This document shows positions 1 to 9,999 of a DNA stretch of 64,000 nt, piece by piece (within the stretch, counting starts at the first letter, position 1; every line of letters starts with the position of its first letter). The position numbers and the translations under genes are program-made. The stretch is from positions 248,001 through 312,000 of the forward strand of contig JBAIAA010000455.1 of NCBI GenBank assembly GCA_037893245.1, in the 5' to 3' direction. The notes under the pieces were generated by a model. That model saw only the letters and a program-made list of their open reading frames with translations. It was not told the DNA's origin and ran no database searches. Source of the DNA: Crossaster papposus (lineage: Eukaryota > Echinodermata > Asteroidea > Velatida > Solasteridae).

Positions 1-540
1 TTTAAAGGTGACATGTACTTTTGCAAGCATGCTTAAGGATTTTCTGTTTATTTGTTTGTTTCAGTTCGAATAACTAAGATTAAAGAGGACAACACAACCG
101 GAATTTACAACAGTTAATCATCAGGTGTTGTGTCTCTACGTCTCTATACGAATTGCAAGATTTCTAGTCCGTAAATTGGTTTTACGCTTCGACGATCCAA
201 ATATTTTAACAGGTTTTCAAATGCTTTTAGCTGTCAAAGTACTTTTATACACTTGTACAAGTTTCCCAAACAGTAGGAAACTTGATTGTTTCCAGGGTGT
301 ACATACAATAGCTCTTTTTTTCTTTTTTCTCATGTGTGGTAACATTTTCAAGAGTACAAGTACTTATCATCAGTATGAGTACATGTACATTTATCATGAG
401 TACTACAACACTGCTGTATGCCATGTACATGCTATGAAGTTCAGCTGCTCCGATTCCTTACCACATGTGTATTATAAAAAGCAAAAGCCATTTGGATTTA
501 ATTTGCGACACCATTTTTGTCCATTGTGTAATTGTAAGCT
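1..540. other. Intron or flank, no gene seen
   Basis: No coding signature, RNA gene or clear repeat is visible here. Reading frames are short and low in complexity. It probably belongs to the intron that ends at the splice acceptor before 1211. Confidence 0.5.
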
Positions 541-1190
541 ATAGCCAAGTAATTCAGAAGCAGCTGCTTCCATTGGGGCATGTACACTTGTAAGCCATAA
601 CCAAGTAATTAAGAAGCAGCTGCTTCCATTGGGGCATGTACATTTGTAAGCCATAACCAAGTAATTAAGAAGCAGCTGCTTCCATTGGGGCATGTGTAAT
701 TGTAAGCCATAACCAAGTAATTCAGACAGCCGCTTCCATTGGGGCATGTGTAATTGTAAGCCATATCCAAGTAATTCAGAAGCAGCCGCTTCCATTGGGG
801 CATGTGCACTTGTAAGCCATAACCAAGTAATTAAGAAGCAGCTGCTTCCATTGGGGCATGTGTAATTGTAAGCCATAACCAAGTAATTCAGACAGCCGCT
901 TCCAATGCAGCATGTGCACTTGTAAGCCATAACCAAGTAATTAGGAAGCTCTGCTTCCATTGGGGCATGTGTAATTGTAAGCCATAACCTAAACATTCAG
1001 AAGCAGCCACTTCCATTGGGGCATGTGTAATTGTAAGCTATTGCCATGCAATTCAGATGAGGCCGCAGCTGCTTCACTTCGGGCATGTGTAATTAAAGCC
1101 ATATCCAAGTAATTTAGAAGCAGCCGCTTCCATTGAGGCATGTGTGCCAAATGTAAGCCATAGTCAAGTAATTTGGACACAGCCTTACTG
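541..1190. repeat. Minisatellite, ~55-57 bp unit, ~11-12 copies
   Basis: The unit contains AGCCATAACCAAGTAATT, then AGAAGCAGCTGCTTC (palindromic around CAGCTG), then CATTGGGGCATGTGTAATTG. Copies diverge by substitutions and small indels, and the array decays toward its right end. It stops about 20 bp before the polypyrimidine tract of the next exon. Minus-strand open frames here merely reflect a unit length near a multiple of three. Confidence 0.9.
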
Positions 1191-1210
1191 TATGACCGTC
1201 TCTCCCCCAG

Positions 1211-1588
1211 GATATTACTGCATCCCCGAGCTGGTCGTGGAAGGTGACGGCTCCACAACCTACCACTGCTGCCCGCTGGGGTTCGTCTGTCCCAATGGCA
1301 CTGGGCACAACCACCAGCCCTGCCCGGCCGGCACCTACGGGCAATCAGACGGCCTTGCTGAGGCCGCAGAGTGCACACCCTGCGATGCCGGCATGTACTG
1401 CCAAGGCGTGAACCTGACAGCGCCCTCGGCACAGTGCGACGCGGGCTACTACTATGTGTCCGGGGTAGACAAGTCGGATCCGGTCATGCTAGGCGGGGAC
1501 CAGTGCCCGGCAGGGACCTTGCATCCCATCATCGGCAATGTGTGCCCGAAGGGTCACTTCTGCCTACAGGGATCTCAATATCTAACTG
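1211..1588 (+). CDS. GCC-repeat gene, exon 1 of window
   Basis: A strong pyrimidine tract and CCCCCAG acceptor precede 1211, and the donor GTAAGC starts at 1589. The exon has 378 nt with phase 1 at both ends and is fully open. It encodes about three Cys-rich modules: GYYCIPELVVEG at the start, CPAGTYGQSDG, CDAGMYC, CDAGYYY and CPAGTL. It is much richer in G+C than the flanking intron, as expected of coding DNA. Upstream exons must lie left of the window. Confidence 0.8.
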
Positions 1589-1882
1589 GTAAGCAGAGAA
1601 AAAACTTTTCTGATTTTAATCGGAAATCAAACTTTTTTAAATTAATTCTAAACATTTGGATTTTCCTTATGATTTAATTGCCCTGCCAAATCTGATATTT
1701 AACCAAAAATTGAAGGAAATGCTTGGATTTTCCCCAGGAGTTTTTCGGACTTTATCGAGCAAGAAAGGAAGTCAACTTGTTTATTAACGAGCAAGATACA
1801 CCAACTTTAAATAGCCTGTAGCCTGTCTTCAGAACAGATAAAGGAATTCAAAATATTTTATCCTGCGTTTCTTTCTCCCGAG

Positions 1883-2584
1883 GTTGCGAGGCCGGCACCT
1901 ACCAGGACCAAGTCCAGCAGTCCTCCTGCCTCCCTTGCCCACAGAGCTACTACTGATACCTCAACACCACCAACTACACCTCCAACGACTGCCCGACGGG
2001 CTACTACTGCCCCCTTAAAAGTAGGATACACCATTGGTAATTGCTTGAATTATCATGAATGAGTAGATTTGGAGGGTTGTGTTTTATAGTAAATATCGTT
2101 TAACTGACCTGTCCGAAGTTTTACAATCATGAATGCCGAGAAAAGCACGAAAAAACGATTTTTTTTCAACAGGCGTCGAGTAGTTATTCTTATGTTATCT
2201 TTGTTTTTTCCTGATCGCCGTCCGGCGATCGCGAATTTTTCATTATAAAATTATATTTTTCAGAATAACTCCAGGATATCTAGCGCAATCATTTTGCTGG
2301 ATGCCAAGAATCAACATTTACTTTCAAATGAGTAAGATATTTCTCAATAATTTGGTAGTAAATATTTTTGATATCTGCAAATGGTGTATCCTACCTTTAA
2401 CACCCCGCACCCTTACGCCTACCCCTGCCCGCCGGGTACTTTCAACAATCTGACCTTGCAGAAGGGACACGAGGCCTGTGTGGCCTGCACCCCTGGCTGG
2501 TACTGCGAGGGTTACTGGAACAGCTACCCCACGGCGCAGTGCAGTCCTGGGTTCTACTGCTCGGGAGGTGCCAACCAAACTAGG
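1883..2584 (+). pseudogene. GCC-repeat gene, exon 2, with nonsense codon and MITE insertion
   Basis: The acceptor is CTCCCGAG before 1883 and the phase-1 start matches exon 1. The coding parts are 1883-2014 and 2401-2584. They encode CEAGTYQ, CPTGYYCP, CPPGTFNN, CTPGWYCEG and CSPGFYCSG modules. In the first part the expected GYYC-like cysteine codon is TGA at 1954-1956. The exon is interrupted by a TTAA-flanked element (2019-2396). Removing it with one TTAA copy restores the reading frame exactly across the junction. The donor is AGG|GTGAGT at 2585 (phase 0), matching the phase-0 start of exon 3. Confidence 0.75.
2015..2400 (+). mobile_element. TTAA-flanked MITE, family 1, inside an exon
   Basis: TTAA target duplications lie at 2015-2018 and 2397-2400. 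The inverted termini are AAGTAGGATACACCATT on the left and AGGTAGGATACACCATT (reverse complement) on the right. The 378-bp body has no coding capacity. Related copies or fragments occur at 26478, 34007 and 47172. TTAA duplication is the hallmark of piggyBac-superfamily insertion; the assignment to piggyBac is inference. Confidence 0.85.
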
Positions 2585-2635
2585 GTGAGTTCCAGAATCC
2601 TTAATGATTAAAAAAACACTTTTGATGTGAGATCA

Positions 2636-2995
2636 AAAGTTGTATTTCTGTTTTGAAAATTGAACAAAGAAATTGACTGGGGCAGGGTTTAAATCAGCGA
2701 CCTCCTGAGCCTCCCGGTGCTCTGACAACTGAGCTATCCAGCCCTGTATTGGCAGCTCCCCAAATTAGTCATTATCTTTTTTCAGGGGGCACTAGTCAGG
2801 GATCAGGCTAAAAGTCCTGATATTATATGTTGAGCAAGGCAATTATAGGTTTGTGGCTTCTGACTATCGTCCCCTGAACACTGATATTGACTAATTTGGG
2901 CAACTGCCAACACGGGGCTGGATAGCTCAGTTTGTAGAGGTTGCTGTTTCAAGCCCTGCTTCAGTCAATTTCTTTGTTCATTTTCAAAATAGTAT
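2636..2995. mobile_element. Foldback element with tRNA-like heads in both arms
   Basis: Left arm (about 2651-2777) and right arm (about 2882-2990) are inverted copies. Each contains a tRNA-like B-type segment (CTGAGCTATCCAGCCC on the left, GGGGCTGGATAGCTCAG on the right) and the outer motif AACAAAGAAATTGACT or its complement. Both outer ends fall in TTTTGAAAAT-like sequence. The inner spacer is about 100 bp. It looks like two SINE-like units joined tail to tail, or a foldback MITE that captured a tRNA head. Confidence 0.75.
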
Positions 2996-3427
2996 TGACT
3001 TGCACCTAGCCGGTTTCCCTTGTGGTGCATTTTAAATGTTTTTATTCCTGTGGATGGATGTCCCCTTTTCATATCCGGGACAATTCCTTGACAAGTGCTG
3101 GGTAGAATCATTCAGTTTGTCCTGAAATACCTCTGCATTTTTTGCCCGGACTTGTTCTGTGGAAAGTTTTAGGAGCATCTGCTGGACTCAACAAATACTG
3201 ATAACTCTATTGCAGGAAGATTATGAGGGAAGTTGTTTAGAATCCTGCATCGTACAGTGTATATCAGACACTATGTCTGCAATTTGACTGAGACTTGTCT
3301 TAGATATGAATTGAGATTTAGAGGCAAGATGACTAATAAGTTACAATTGCTTGTTTGAATAAAGCTACAAATCCAGAAAGTGAAAGTTTTTGTATCGGCA
3401 TGCCCGACATTTTTTATTTTTGTTTAG
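2996..3427. other. Intron, nothing recognised
   Basis: A+T-rich intron sequence without clear repeats, ending in the TTTTTATTTTTGTTTAG acceptor of exon 3. Confidence 0.5.
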
Positions 3428-3776
3428 CCAAATGGTAATGGTGGGGAATGCAAAGCGGGCGAATACTGCCCTAGCGGCTCAGCCCAGCCCTGGCCATGCA
3501 CCCCGTGCTGGCACTGCAACACCACAGGCCTCTCCGACCCCTCAGGCCAGTGCAGCCCGGGCTTCTACTGTCCCGAGGGCTCGTCCAGTCCTGAGGAGCG
3601 GGAGTGCCCGGTCGGCCGGTACTGCCCATTGGAGACCAGCGTCCCAATCCCTTGCTCCAATGGGACTTGCAACCCGGCCACAGGGCAGGATGGTCTGGAG
3701 GATTGCTTGCCTTACCGGGCTGGGTTCTACTGTGACGAGATTGGGGCTTCGGCCACCAGCGGCATATGCTCGGCAG
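3428..3776 (+). CDS. GCC-repeat gene, exon 3
   Basis: The acceptor TTTAG precedes 3428 and the donor GTAGGT starts at 3777. The exon starts in phase 0 and ends in phase 1 and is completely open. It encodes CKAGEYCPSG, CTPCWHC, CSPGFYCPEG, CPVGRYCP and YRAGFYC modules, plus one less regular stretch (CSNGTCNPATGQDG). One sequon (NGT) is present. The next recognised exon starts 2.4 kb downstream, beyond two inverted-repeat elements and a SINE. Confidence 0.8.
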
Positions 3777-4082
3777 GTAGGTTCAATCTTCTCATGAAGA
3801 CGATCAGAGCATGCTGATCGGAACGTTGAGTCCGCACTCAAACGGTTCTCTTCAGAACTACACAATTTTCCTAAATAATTCAACCACAAGGTGTTGCTGC
3901 AAACCTTCACTAGTTTGTTACTACCACCATGCAAATCTTTAAATCCTATTTAATGGGAACATACAGGGTGTATATACACACAAAATGCAACTAAATATAA
4001 TGGAATACCTTGCGTATAATGTATAACTAGGTATAACTATATCTATGCATAACTATATCTGACAATGTTTAACAGAATATGG

Positions 4083-4425
4083 AGTGTTGTGGTCTCTTGG
4101 TTTGGAGCATCGCATTTGTAATCTGTAGGTTAAGCTACAGGTTGTGGGTTCGAGTCCTGCCCGAGACTATGGTGCGTGTGCCCTTGGGCAAGGCACTTTG
4201 TCACTCATTGCTTCTCCACCCAGGAGTAAATGGGTACCTGTGAGGGCAGAGATGGTTTAATTGTGGTTGATTTCGCTGCTTTGCGCCGAAATGGCAGCAT
4301 CGAGCTGTATACTCCCCAGGGAACTGAGATGGTATTTGGAATGTTTCATGGGCCCAATGACCGAGTTAATAATGTTAAGCGCTTTGAAACCTTGGTGATA
4401 AAGCGCTATATAAGCACCGCACAAT
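4083..4425 (+). mobile_element. tRNA-derived SINE, near full length
   Basis: The 5' part carries a degenerate tRNA-like head with the B-box-like GTGGGTTCGAGTCCTGCC. A conserved body follows (CTTGGGCAAGGCACTTTGTC, CATTGCTTCTCCACCCAG), and the 3' part ends in AAAGCGCTATATAAG. A 5'- and 3'-trimmed relative lies at about 7530-7735, in the same orientation and in another intron of the same gene. Confidence 0.8.
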
Positions 4426-4933
4426 ATGAGTATTTTTCCAAGAGAGGTCAAATTGACCATAGGACCAAGTTTTTTAATTTTGTTTGGATACTGTGCAAGT
4501 ATTAAAATCAAGTCCTCAGACACTTTTGTCTGTGTAGGCGCCACCGAAATAAACCAGAGCTGGAGGGAACGGGCATATTGGCTCAGTGCTGGCTCATTTC
4601 GGTGACGACTTGATTTCAGTCTAAACTATTTTCTATAGGGGCCTATTATCGATGTTAGTTCTATTATTTGTTAGTTAAATACATTCTACGTGTGGTATTC
4701 CGTTATTTTTTTTATATTTTTTTTTATACACTCTGTACAACATTCGCAAACATCAACAAAATAAAAACCCAAATCATCTCGAAACACTTGACTGGACTGT
4801 TAGGGAATGACAGTCTAAAGCATCCTGTAAAATAATGGCTCTTGGTGTGCAGACATTTTTCAAGTAAAGTTTTTGTATCAATTTTCTACACTGGTCAATT
4901 GACCAGTGTTGACAAAAAAAATGGCTTTCTTAA

Positions 4934-5447
4934 CCAGTTAGCGCCGGGATTATTGTAACATCACCGAGCCGACGCGCTGGTTTATTTTTAACGAAATACG
5001 AGGCGGGTTCAGGCCGATAGTACCGGGAAACACACCCACGCATTTCCAACGTTGCTTGCTGCTGACAGACATTTTCGGCCTTGCACGTGGCGTGTTTATG
5101 TGTCATCCGTTTTAGTCTGGGGAAAACTTTGCATTTATTTACGTCATTCGATGCGAACTGGTTAAAACACTGCTCTACTTGTTCATAATTTCTTTGTAAT
5201 TGATTACACACCCGAAGCCAGCTTGACTAATTCTCTGACCTTACAAGTTTTCCCCAGATTCAAAACGGGTGACGCATAAACACCCTCACGAGCAAGGCCG
5301 GAAATGTCTGTTAGCAACGAGCAAGGCCAGAAATGCGTGGGTGTGCTTCCCGGTACCATCAGCTTGAACCCGCCTCGGATCGTGTTTTGTTAAAAATAAA
5401 CCAGCGCGTCGGCTCGGTGATGTTACAATAATCCCGGCGCGAACTGG
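4934..5447. mobile_element. TTAA-flanked foldback MITE, family 2
   Basis: TTAA occurs at 4930-4933 and 5448-5451. Termini are CCAGTTAGCGCCGGGATT and, reversed, CCAGTTCGCGCCGGGATT, and inverted similarity continues for about 200 bp per arm (CCGAGCCGACGCGCTGG, GGCGGGTTCA, GGGGAAAACTTG). The core of about 100 bp has no coding potential. An orphan right end of the same family sits at 34262-34280, and a similar end (AAAACTGG-TTAA) lies at 5670-5681. Confidence 0.85.
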
Positions 5448-5681
5448 TTAAGTGTTGTCAGAAAACCAGACTACAAGAACAAGGTTGATTGTTTCTTCTT
5501 CAGCATGTACGGACCCAAAACGTCAAACAAGTTAGTGTAACAATATTGGCAATAACATTAACCCCAAAACCGTCAATTTCAAAATATTTCAGCACAAGTT
5601 CAATCAGACAGAATATGGCCACAGCTTAAATACTTTGTCACATCTGCCCATCTGTCCAGTCCGTGGCGAAAAACTGGTTAA

Positions 5682-6078
5682 CCCTGCAAGCAGCCATGAG
5701 GCCGATTCGGAAGGCACATTTCTTTTTCTAACTTCCATATAAAGTTGTCGGCCTATTCCATTCAAATGGTTTTATTCCTCAATGACACATTGTAGTTTGA
5801 GAAACCTGGGCCCCAGCGAAAAACCCATTCACTTGTGCACAAAATGGGCCCAATTCACTTGCGCACAAAATGGGCTCTTTGTGTTTCGCCGCCTAACTGT
5901 CTAGCCAGCCAGCCTCTCCAGGGGTGTCATAAGTCATCCTACTGCTGGCCTACAGTAGTGACAGGAAAAAAAAAACCACAGATGTATACAACTGCACAAA
6001 ACATAGGTAAACCAAGGTGCCTTCCAAATTTACCCCATGGAAGCTGCGCGAAAATTTTGGCTCGCGCAGCTTGCAGGG
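5682..6078. mobile_element. TTAA-flanked MITE with CCCT termini (piggyBac-like)
   Basis: TTAA lies at 5678-5681 and 6079-6082. The termini are CCCTGCAAGC and its exact complement GCTTGCAGGG, with a second inverted patch (GGAAGGCAC / GTGCCTTCC) further in. A CCCT start next to TTAA is typical of piggyBac termini. The interior has no open frame of note. It ends about 100 bp upstream of exon 4. Confidence 0.65.
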
Positions 6079-6185
6079 TTAAAGGCTGTTTTTTCTTTTC
6101 TTCGTAGAACCAACTTCTGTAGGTGTATGTGTGACTGTCCGCCATAACCAAGTCGATTTCTAACTTCTTTTTTGGTTTTGGTTAG

Positions 6186-6346
6186 GATCTTATTGCTCCT
6201 CCTGGTCAGAAAACTTCTACTCCGGCTGACTACCTGTGCCCAGCTGGTCATTTCTGCAAGGAGAACTTCCCCGACCCTGAACGGTGCAACAACGGAACGT
6301 ACCAAGACGAGGAAGGCAAGTCAGACTGCCTGCTGTGTGAAGAAGG
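6186..6346 (+). pseudogene. GCC-repeat gene, exon 4, frameshifted
   Basis: The acceptor is TTTTGGTTAG before 6186 and the donor GTAAAA starts at 6347. Entering in the phase-1 frame required by exon 3 gives G-S-Y-C-S and then a stop. The rest of the exon (LCPAGHFCKENF, CNNGTYQDEEGKSDCLLCEEG) is in another frame. One extra nucleotide around TCCTCCT at about 6199-6206 explains this. The exit phase (1) matches exon 5. Confidence 0.7.
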
Positions 6347-6500
6347 TAAAAAAAGAGATTGGCTCTCAGAACTATTGGAGGGAAGGGGGTGTTACTCAGT
6401 ACAATTGGCCACACGGGGACGTGCCACAAGCATGGGTCGCATTTTTAAATGTATGGTATATCATTAAACCCTTTTTCGCCCCTGTTTGGTGGTAAACTCG

Positions 6501-6804
6501 CACTCGGAAAGGGCATGATGTGGTTTTGCATTTAAAGTGGACACGGTCCTTAGCAGGATGTGATTTCAACAACAGATTTCAAATACCATATTCAAATGCT
6601 CGAAATTCACATCCTTCATTCAAATTCGCATCCTGGGTTAACTCGTTAAGATTCAAATTCACATCCACTGGATTTTTATTTTGGAAGAGGATGTGAATTT
6701 GGAGCTTTTTGGATGTGATTTTGGATTTCTTTTTTCAAAATCACATTCTGCTAATGACCTGGGGTCGCTTTGAATGCAAAATCACATCATGCCCTTTCCT
6801 AGTG
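6501..6804. mobile_element. MITE with CACT...AGTG inverted termini
   Basis: The left end is CACTCGGAAAGGGCATGATG and the right end is its near-complement (CATCATGCCCTTTCCTAGTG). The similarity continues into TTTTGCATT. The interior is built of repeated GGATGTGAATTT-like motifs in both orientations. No clear target duplication is seen. Confidence 0.75.
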
Positions 6805-7198
6805 TCATAGATTGTAATTCTATTCTCAGTATTGACATGGTGTTTTATCACATATGGTATATGAATGGGTGGTAAATATTCTAGCTTGCTCGTTATAATA
6901 ATAGTGCATGCTCACCATACCAGCTCGTAACGTTATGTATTTGATCTGTTTCCAACATTCAGGACATTCACGCACATGTGAGTTGAGTGTGCACAAAATA
7001 ACCTTTCTATGGGCCTGTCGATTTGTACTGTCGATTTGTTTATCAATGGATGGTATTTGAATTTAGTTTTCCAGTATAGTCATGGGTACCTATTCTAAGT
7101 TGGTATATGCATGGGTAGTGAAAACAAGTTCAAAGTGGTATAGCCATTGGTCTTACCTCAAAATCAACGTGACATGCATGTCTTTTTTACTCCGAAAG
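6805..7198. other. Intron, nothing recognised
   Basis: A+T-rich intron with several copies of TGGTAT(A)TG-like words (for example near 6855, 7050 and 7100), but no defined element. It ends at the acceptor CTCCGAAAG. Confidence 0.4.
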
Positions 7199-7427
7199 GT
7201 TACTTCTGCGACAACACTGAGTCTGCTGTGATTCACCTCAGCACCTTTGCCTGTCCGACCGGCTACTACTGCCTGTCGGGCACCCAGCGAGCCAGCGAGT
7301 ACCCTTGCCCCGTGGGGACTTTCAATAACCTGACCAATGCCGTCAACGAGAGCTGGTGCCAACCCTGCCTGGCTGGCTTCTACTGTCTGGCGGGGACCAG
7401 TGTATCTGAGTTGCCGTGCTATGCAGG
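7199..7427 (+). CDS. GCC-repeat gene, exon 5
   Basis: Acceptor CCGAAAG, donor GTAGGT at 7428. The exon enters in phase 1 and leaves in phase 2, matching both neighbours. It is open throughout and encodes GYFCDN, CPTGYYCLSG, CPVGTFNNLTN (a sequon), CQPCLAGFYCLAG and the start of the next GYYC module, which is completed by exon 6. Confidence 0.8.
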
Positions 7428-7529
7428 GTAGGTTCTCTGTCTGGATTTATATCCGAGACAAGTGGCCGGTCGCTTGTTGTGCACATGCGCAGTTGGAATA
7501 CTGAACTGGTTTACATTTATAAGTAATTC

Positions 7530-7735
7530 TGCAGGTCTGGGGTTTGACTCTAGCCTGGCGTTATGGTATATGTGCTCTTGGGCGAGACACTTTGTCTCTC
7601 ATTGCTTCTTCCCACCCAGAAGTACCTGTGAGGGTAGAGAGGGTTATTGTGTTTGATAAGATGGCAGTGACGAGCTGTACACTCCACGGGGAGCTGAGAT
7701 GGTATTTGTAATGCTTCAGTGGCCCAATGGTAATA
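7530..7735 (+). mobile_element. Truncated tRNA-derived SINE
   Basis: Same family and orientation as the copy at 4083-4425: GGGTTTGACTCTAGCC, CTTGGGCGAGACACTTTGTC, CATTGCTTCTTCCCACCCAG and the TCCACGGGGAGCTGAGATGG segment. It lacks the 3' GCGCTATATAAG end. Confidence 0.7.
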
Positions 7736-7849
7736 TTCTAGGTGCCATAATATTTGTTAGGTTCAATGAACTACTCTATACTTGCATATGACCCGGGCCA
7801 CAGCAATGAGCACTTTACACACTGCATCACTCGTGAGGTTTTCATAATT

Positions 7850-8112
7850 AGGGAGTCAGGTTGATGTAGTGGTTACTGTCCTTGCCCTTCCACCACTGTG
7901 GCCCGGGTTTGATTCGATGCCTGGTCTAGTTTCTACCTGATTCCGTGGGTTTTTCCCAGAATATTCTTCCGAGGCTTTTCTCCCACCTCCAAAACTGTAA
8001 TTATTTCTCACTGTCTTCTCTACAGGTTTCTTGCAAGTTTAATTTAGTCTTGCACTCTTGTGGATTCCTTGGTATCAATACCAGAAATATTATAATAATA
8101 ATAATAATATTT
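7850..8112 (+). mobile_element. tRNA-derived SINE abutting an exon
   Basis: The head reads TTGATGTAGTGGTTACTGTC, then GGCCCGGGTTTGATTCG. The body contains TTTTTCCCAGAATATTC and TCCCACCTCCAAAACTGTAA, and the tail is an (ATA)n microsatellite ending at about 8109. Only about a dozen bases, TTTCTGACTTCAG, separate the tail from exon 6. Relatives lie at 8795-8970, 9440-9730 and 26060-26230. Confidence 0.75.
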
Positions 8113-8122
8113 CTGACTTCAG

Positions 8123-8316
8123 ATACTACTGCAAAGGCGGTGACGGCATCCCCAACCCCAACGAATGCCCTGAGGGTAGCTACTGCGTGGAAGGTAGCTA
8201 CCAGCCTACTCCATGCCCTGCAGGGACCATATCGTCTGTAACAGGCAGCAAGAACGTGACAGACTGCGCACCCTGCGACATCGGGCACTACTGCAACGTC
8301 AACAGCTCTCAAAATG
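8123..8316 (+). CDS. GCC-repeat gene, exon 6
   Basis: Acceptor TTCTGACTTCAG, donor GTACAA at 8317. The exon enters in phase 2, matching exon 5, and leaves in phase 1. It encodes YYCKGGDG, CPEGSYCVEGS, CPAGTISSVTG, CAPCDIGHYC and three sequons (NVT, NSS, NGT, the last completed at the splice). Open throughout. Confidence 0.8.
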
Positions 8317-8794
8317 GTACAAGTCTAGCTTTTTTTGCTCATATGAACTGTCGGTGTAGATGTCTAGTGCATTTTTTATTTTTGTTTTGCTCGTGCCATT
8401 TGACAGTGCTCCCAATTTTGGGTCTGCGAATAGTTGCCCTTGCTGGGATGTGTTTTAAGGCAACAACATAGTTCTTGATACAGAGATTTACATGCGCGAG
8501 GCACGCACTGCACAATGAGGAGTGATGTGTCACAGAACAAAATGTTAGTGGTGTAGTGTGAATTTGGGATTATGAAATACAAACTCATGTATTGCACATG
8601 CTGTGTGAGGGTTTAACCAATGAAAGGGTAAAAGAAGGCACTTTTATTAGGAGTCCAAATTTCATATGACACCAGGAAAAATAAGTGTTCAAAACAGTTG
8701 GTGTTTTATCATCGTTTTTAAATCACCCTTGTGACAGGCTGACGACCAATAGAAATGGCTAGGTATTTCTGAATGCATGTTTAAAGGGATTTGG

Positions 8795-8970
8795 GTAGTC
8801 AGGTTGGCGTAGCGGTTCTTTCCTCGCCTTCTTTCCACCGCTGTGACTCGGGTTTGAATCCCGGTGTTCAGTCCCTGCTTGATTTTGTGGATTTTCCTCC
8901 CACCTTCCTCTCATTGTCTTCTCCCTGCAGTTTTTGTTTTGCTTTCGAGCCACAGTACCAAGGACACTTT
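8795..8970 (+). mobile_element. tRNA-derived SINE fragment
   Basis: Head GTCAGGTTGGCGTAGCGGTT and CTCGGGTTTGAATCCCGG, body TTTCCTCCCACCTTCC, same family as 7850-8112. It has no obvious microsatellite tail. Confidence 0.65.
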
Positions 8971-9021
8971 TCGAGGAATTCATGGTTTCATTAATGCAAA
9001 TAATCTGTACTGATGGGACCA

Positions 9022-9092
9022 AAAATAGGACCTTTTAGTAATTTGGGGGGGTACGTACGCACCCGTCGCACCCCCCCCTGCGTACGGGCCTG
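9022..9092. mobile_element. Fragment of a GC-rich palindromic-ended repeat
   Basis: The segment contains TAATTTGGGGGGGTACGTAC, CACCCCCCCCTGC and GTACGGGCCTG. The same words occur in the same family at 24105-24240 and 24625-24800. In context it is a truncated copy of that element. Confidence 0.6.
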
Positions 9093-9188
9093 TGGTGTCG
9101 TAATATTTGTCTGGAAACAGACTAGTGGTCACTAGTTCACAGTTTGCACTGATATTTTAAAACGTTTACTTCTTCTTCTTTTTTCTAG

Positions 9189-9290
9189 GATCAACATGTC
9201 CAGAGAAAGGAATGATCACCACGCTGCCATGCCTGGCAGGCTACTACTGTCCAGAAGGAACGGATAATAACAGAATGCCTTGCCCTTCAG
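9189..9290 (+). CDS. GCC-repeat gene, exon 7
   Basis: Acceptor TTTTTTCTAG, donor GTAAGA at 9291. A 102-nt exon with phase 1 at both ends. It encodes STCPEKG, CLAGYYCPEGTDN and CPSG, the last module being completed by exon 8 (DTFND). Short but well supported by splice signals and module pattern. Confidence 0.75.
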
Positions 9291-9439
9291 GTAAGATAGA
9301 ATGCAAAACTAAAAAGCAGGTACATGTAACTTTAGGTCTTACACCTCAAGGTTATATGAGGTTCTACTGGGATTTACAGGGCACTCCATGGTTAAACCTC
9401 AAGTTATTGCTTTAAAAAAACAACTATTTTGGCATGCTT

Positions 9440-9735
9440 CCCCGATGGGGATTAGGCTGGAATGCTGGTACTTTTGTTTGCCTTCCACCACTGTGATCCA
9501 AGTTTTATACCCCGTGGTTGTGTGATGTTTTGCCGAGTTTTATAGTGCACCTCATGGTTAAACCTCAAGTTGTTTATTTATTGAAGATTTTGCATCCTTG
9601 GGGTACTGGTACTTTCCACTGTGGGCTGGGTTCGTATCCCTGAAATGTGTGTTGGGTTTTCACTGTTTGCCTGATTTTGTGGGGTTTCCCTAGAATGTCA
9701 TTCTTGGGTTTTCTTCCCACTTGTTTTTCTTTATT
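9440..9735 (+). mobile_element. Degenerate SINE-like sequence
   Basis: Two decayed stretches resemble the 7850-8112 SINE: TGCCTTCCACCACTGTGATC with a TTTTGCCGAGTTTTA body, and GATTTTGTGGGGTTTCCCTA followed by TCCCACTTGTTT. They are probably two overlapping old copies. Confidence 0.45.
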
Positions 9736-9999
9736 TACATACATAAATAGCACATGCGCACTAGATTCCCCCCCCGTTTTCAGAAGGAGATTTTACAAAG
9801 TTTCAAAGATGTTGTTACTGGTGGTTCATTATTCTGAGCCACGCAGAGTTTAACAGGCTCTTGAATTGTCGCCCTCAAACCTTGCAGATATTCGCAGCAA
9901 TCACTAAACAAGTTGCCCAATACATGATATGAACGTCCACCCCTGGTAAAATGAAAATTTCTACCACTATACTTAATTATCATGGCGTTTACGTAGCTT

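Noticed and set aside
472-1432. Minus-strand repetitive frames (HMPQWK / LLNYLVMAY periods)
   Set aside because: Shadow of the 55-57-bp minisatellite and of the opposite-strand exon.
1954-1956. Selenocysteine codon
   Set aside because: Other lesions are present in the same gene and exon, and no SECIS can be assigned; ordinary nonsense is simpler.
2015-2400. MITE acting as a precise new intron
   Set aside because: A donor-like GTAGGA exists at the left end but no AG acceptor lies near the right border, so clean splicing is not supported.
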